Positions 61,720 to 64,000 of a stretch of 64,000 bases of DNA are shown here, in pieces (positions within the stretch are counted from its first letter, which is position 1; each line of letters starts with the position of its first letter). The notes below the pieces were generated by a model. It saw nothing but the letters and a program-made list of their open reading frames with translations, was not told the origin of the DNA and searched no databases. Source of the DNA: Romanomermis culicivorax (lineage: Eukaryota; Nematoda; Enoplea; Mermithida; Mermithidae); the NCBI GenBank assembly GCA_963922205.1, contig CAWUHX010000220.1:386781-450780 (forward strand). Direction: 5' to 3'. A program made the translations under genes and the position numbers.

Positions 61720-63570
61720 GGCGTGAGGGAAGAGAACCAGCGGACTGCAGAAGTCTCCTAGCCACCGTTTCTTATCTCGAGGATTTTTTCGACAAGGGAA
61801 CCATAATCGAAATTTTATTTTCTCATTCTACAAAAATTTTCTACATTTTTCAAAACATTTATAATGAGGCCGAGAATGTTTTTTTTCTGCATTTCAGAAG
61901 CATACCCTCTAATCTATTACTTATTCAGGCGCGGAGCGCGGGAAAAATTTTCGGATTTTTACATTCCAATACTCTGAAAATAAATCTCTTTAACATTTAA
62001 ATGTAAATAAAAATCAGAATAATATATTGTAATTTGCTTCTCATTCCAGCGCAAAGTTTTCTAAAACATATATTTTTACACGCCGGAAAAATGAATAATT
62101 GCAACAAAAATTGCTGAATATAAGTTCTAAATGAAAAGTACGATGTCAATGCAAAAGATTGCGTTGAAAACGTTTGAAAAATTCCAATCCAGCGAAAGAA
62201 AAAATTGAGAGGGTTGATGAAAAATCATAACTTTTGGAAAAATACTGACCCAGAGAATAAAAAAATAGATGAGATCAGGAGTTTTTCGAACACAGCAACC
62301 AAATTTCTGGCAGTGCAACCAATTTTTTCTTGTCAAGTTGCACAGTGCAACTTGATCCCTGATTACCGTTTTGATTAGGTTATAGGGTTTCATGTCCGGA
62401 GATGCATTTTTATCCGTTATAAAATGAAAAACGGTGAAAATTTCGAATTTATTGATTTTAGAGTGACCAACCAAAAATTTATTTGTGCAGCAAACTTTAC
62501 CCCAAGTCTCACATTGCAACCGGCCTGTAAAAAAAAGATTAGGTTATAAGGTCTCTGTCCGGAGATGCGTTTTTATGCGTTGTAAAATGGAAAATAGAAA
62601 ATGCCGTTATAGCTCACGCTTGGAGTTTTTTCCTATCACCATATTATGAATAAATCTCTGATTTTGCATGAATTTTTGACCAATTTGATTAAAACCAAGA
62701 TTTTTCTCGGTTATCTCCCAAAATCTTCTTGCGAAGTGTAAAAAATTTTGAAATTCAATTGATTGAAACATTTTGAGCCTAGGACACTGTGAGAAATTCT
62801 TGCTGGTTGAAGAGTCTAAATTCTTACTTGATTGCATAATTTTTGAAATTTAATTTGCTCGACTGAAAAATGAAAATCCATTGAATTTATCGAAATATCA
62901 GACCCTCTGTTTAGGAAATAAATGTTGGCAAATTTATTTTCCAGTGTTACCAAAATCTAATAAAAATTTCGGCGCTACGCGCTAAAATTTTCGACATTTG
63001 AATCCAAGATAAAATACCAGCCGCACTTTTTTATGCGTTATATCATTTGAAAACAATCTCTTTCAATGTAATTATTATGAGTGATGAATTGTCGGTTTCT
63101 GATAATATAAGATTAGATATTTGAACAAGCTCAAAAAAACATATAAATAAAATATCTGCCGACATTGTTGAGCAAAAAACGACTTGGTGAAAATTTCGAA
63201 ATCCTATTTGACGTGTTTCGTCAAATAACGAGAAGATCACGATCGATCATCGATTGTTTCAGAAGAATGAGATGAAAAAATGAATGTTCCAACGTTTTTA
63301 AAGGATTCAAAGTCAGTTTTTTTCGCCGCTACGCGCCGAAAAAGTTACTCATACCAACCTTTTTATTACTCTCTTCAAAACTCAGGAAATTCGGATTTAA
63401 AAACCTAAAACTGACGCGAATCGAGTGATGTATACGAGAAAACCAACTTTTGATGATTTTTTCCGCTAAATTTAAATAAATTTATCGATTTTAGAGAAAG
63501 CAATCGAAAATTTATCTGTGCAACCAAAATCTTTCCCGAAGTTGCACATTGCAACTTGGCCTGTGCAAAA
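61720..63570. other. TMEM186 5' flank and repeat relics
   Basis: The promoter of TMEM186 should lie just above 61719, but no TATA or initiator stands out. GC-rich motifs of the form GGCGC-NNN-GCGC followed by AAAATTT recur (61926, 62968, 63325). A 130-codon - strand frame at 62127-62519 overlaps these repeats and has no family features. Confidence 0.4.
62340..62600 (+). repeat. Short repeated segments related to the hAT-like element
   Basis: GATTAGGTTATAGGGTTTCA with TCCGGAGATGCATTTTTA (62373-62418) recurs at 62539-62577. It also recurs inverted inside the hAT-like element near 58262-58315 (GGCATCTCCGCACAGGAAGC). These are relics of the same or a related element. Confidence 0.6.
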
Positions 63571-64000
63571 AAACAACCCTGCCCTTGAGCATATACCCGT
63601 ATTCAGGATTTTTAAAAAAGGGGGAATTTCCCTTTTTTTTAATTTACTGAATAAAAAGAAATCTATTTTTGCAGTAAGGACAACTTATTTTGTATGTAAT
63701 ATAATAATTTAATTTGTAATATAATAAATAATTTAATTTAGGAATTGTGATGTATAAGTACAATTATATTGCTGAAAATTTTATTCTGAAATTTATAATT
63801 TAAGTTTAATCTAACATTTATGATATCAGTTTAATCGTATACGGCGTGGATTTTGAAAAAAAACATAAAAAAGTAAAACCGAAAAAATTAAAAAAAAATT
63901 TAGGCCTTCCTCCCTCTAAATACGGGCCTGCCCTTGAGGCCATGCCATACCGGTATCCAGGATTTTTAAAAAAGGGAGGGGGAATTTTCCTAAATTTTTT
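63571..64000 (+). repeat. Direct repeat at the right edge of the window
   Basis: CTGCCCTTGAG, then CAGGATTTTTAAAAAAGGG and GGGGAATTTCC, occurs at 63578-63645 and again at 63929-64000, with AT-rich DNA between. It probably marks ends of a repeat family that continues past the window. Confidence 0.6.

Noticed and set aside
61383..62000. 205-codon open frame on the + strand, the longest single frame in the window
   Set aside because: It lies antisense over TMEM186 exon 1, has no recognisable domain and no codon pattern of its own. The - strand exon explains the openness.

Overview
This is a eukaryotic, AT-rich, repeat-laden nuclear window with very low gene density. It carries two protein-coding genes with introns. 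The organism is most likely a nematode. This is an inference from a five-exon NPY/NPF-type receptor of the invertebrate NPR kind, large MITE-filled introns, GT-AG splice sites, and the many scattered TACTGTA/TACAGTA words familiar from nematode intergenic DNA. Species and clade cannot be fixed from the sequence. There are no operons, Shine-Dalgarno sites or other bacterial features, and almost all open frames of 60-200 codons are chance openings in AT-rich or low-complexity DNA.

Layout. Positions 1-31514 hold no gene I can support. They contain dispersed non-autonomous elements (a 245-bp TAGTCTG family, a TTAAGCT/CAGCT foldback family, other inverted-repeat elements), a 50-bp x3 tandem repeat, a 98-bp hairpin array (23100-24140), and a 203-bp inverted repeat enclosing 1.3 kb (24309-26051). 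Positions 31515-43588 hold a complete neuropeptide F/Y-like GPCR gene on the + strand, assembled here from five exons with matching phases (503 residues, all seven TM signatures). Its introns are crowded with the same MITEs and with long A-rich and T-rich tracts. Positions 46014-49093 hold a decayed Penelope-like retroelement. It has an RT domain and a GIY-YIG endonuclease, a second 5'-truncated copy joined head to head, a perfect 12-bp target duplication, and a hammerhead-ribozyme-like motif in each arm. Positions 49094-57039 are gene-free, with dispersed repeats. Positions 57048-58427 are a hAT-like non-autonomous element with an 8-bp target duplication. Positions 58524-61719 hold a two-exon TMEM186 orthologue on the - strand (247 residues), whose intron contains two further elements. 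The remainder to 64000 is repeat-rich and non-coding.

The two genes are unrelated in function: a plasma-membrane neuropeptide receptor and a mitochondrial inner-membrane protein linked in vertebrates to complex I assembly. They lie about 15 kb apart in convergent orientation. What unifies the window is how transposable elements have built its introns and intergenic space. Nested insertions give internally consistent target-site and relative-age evidence.
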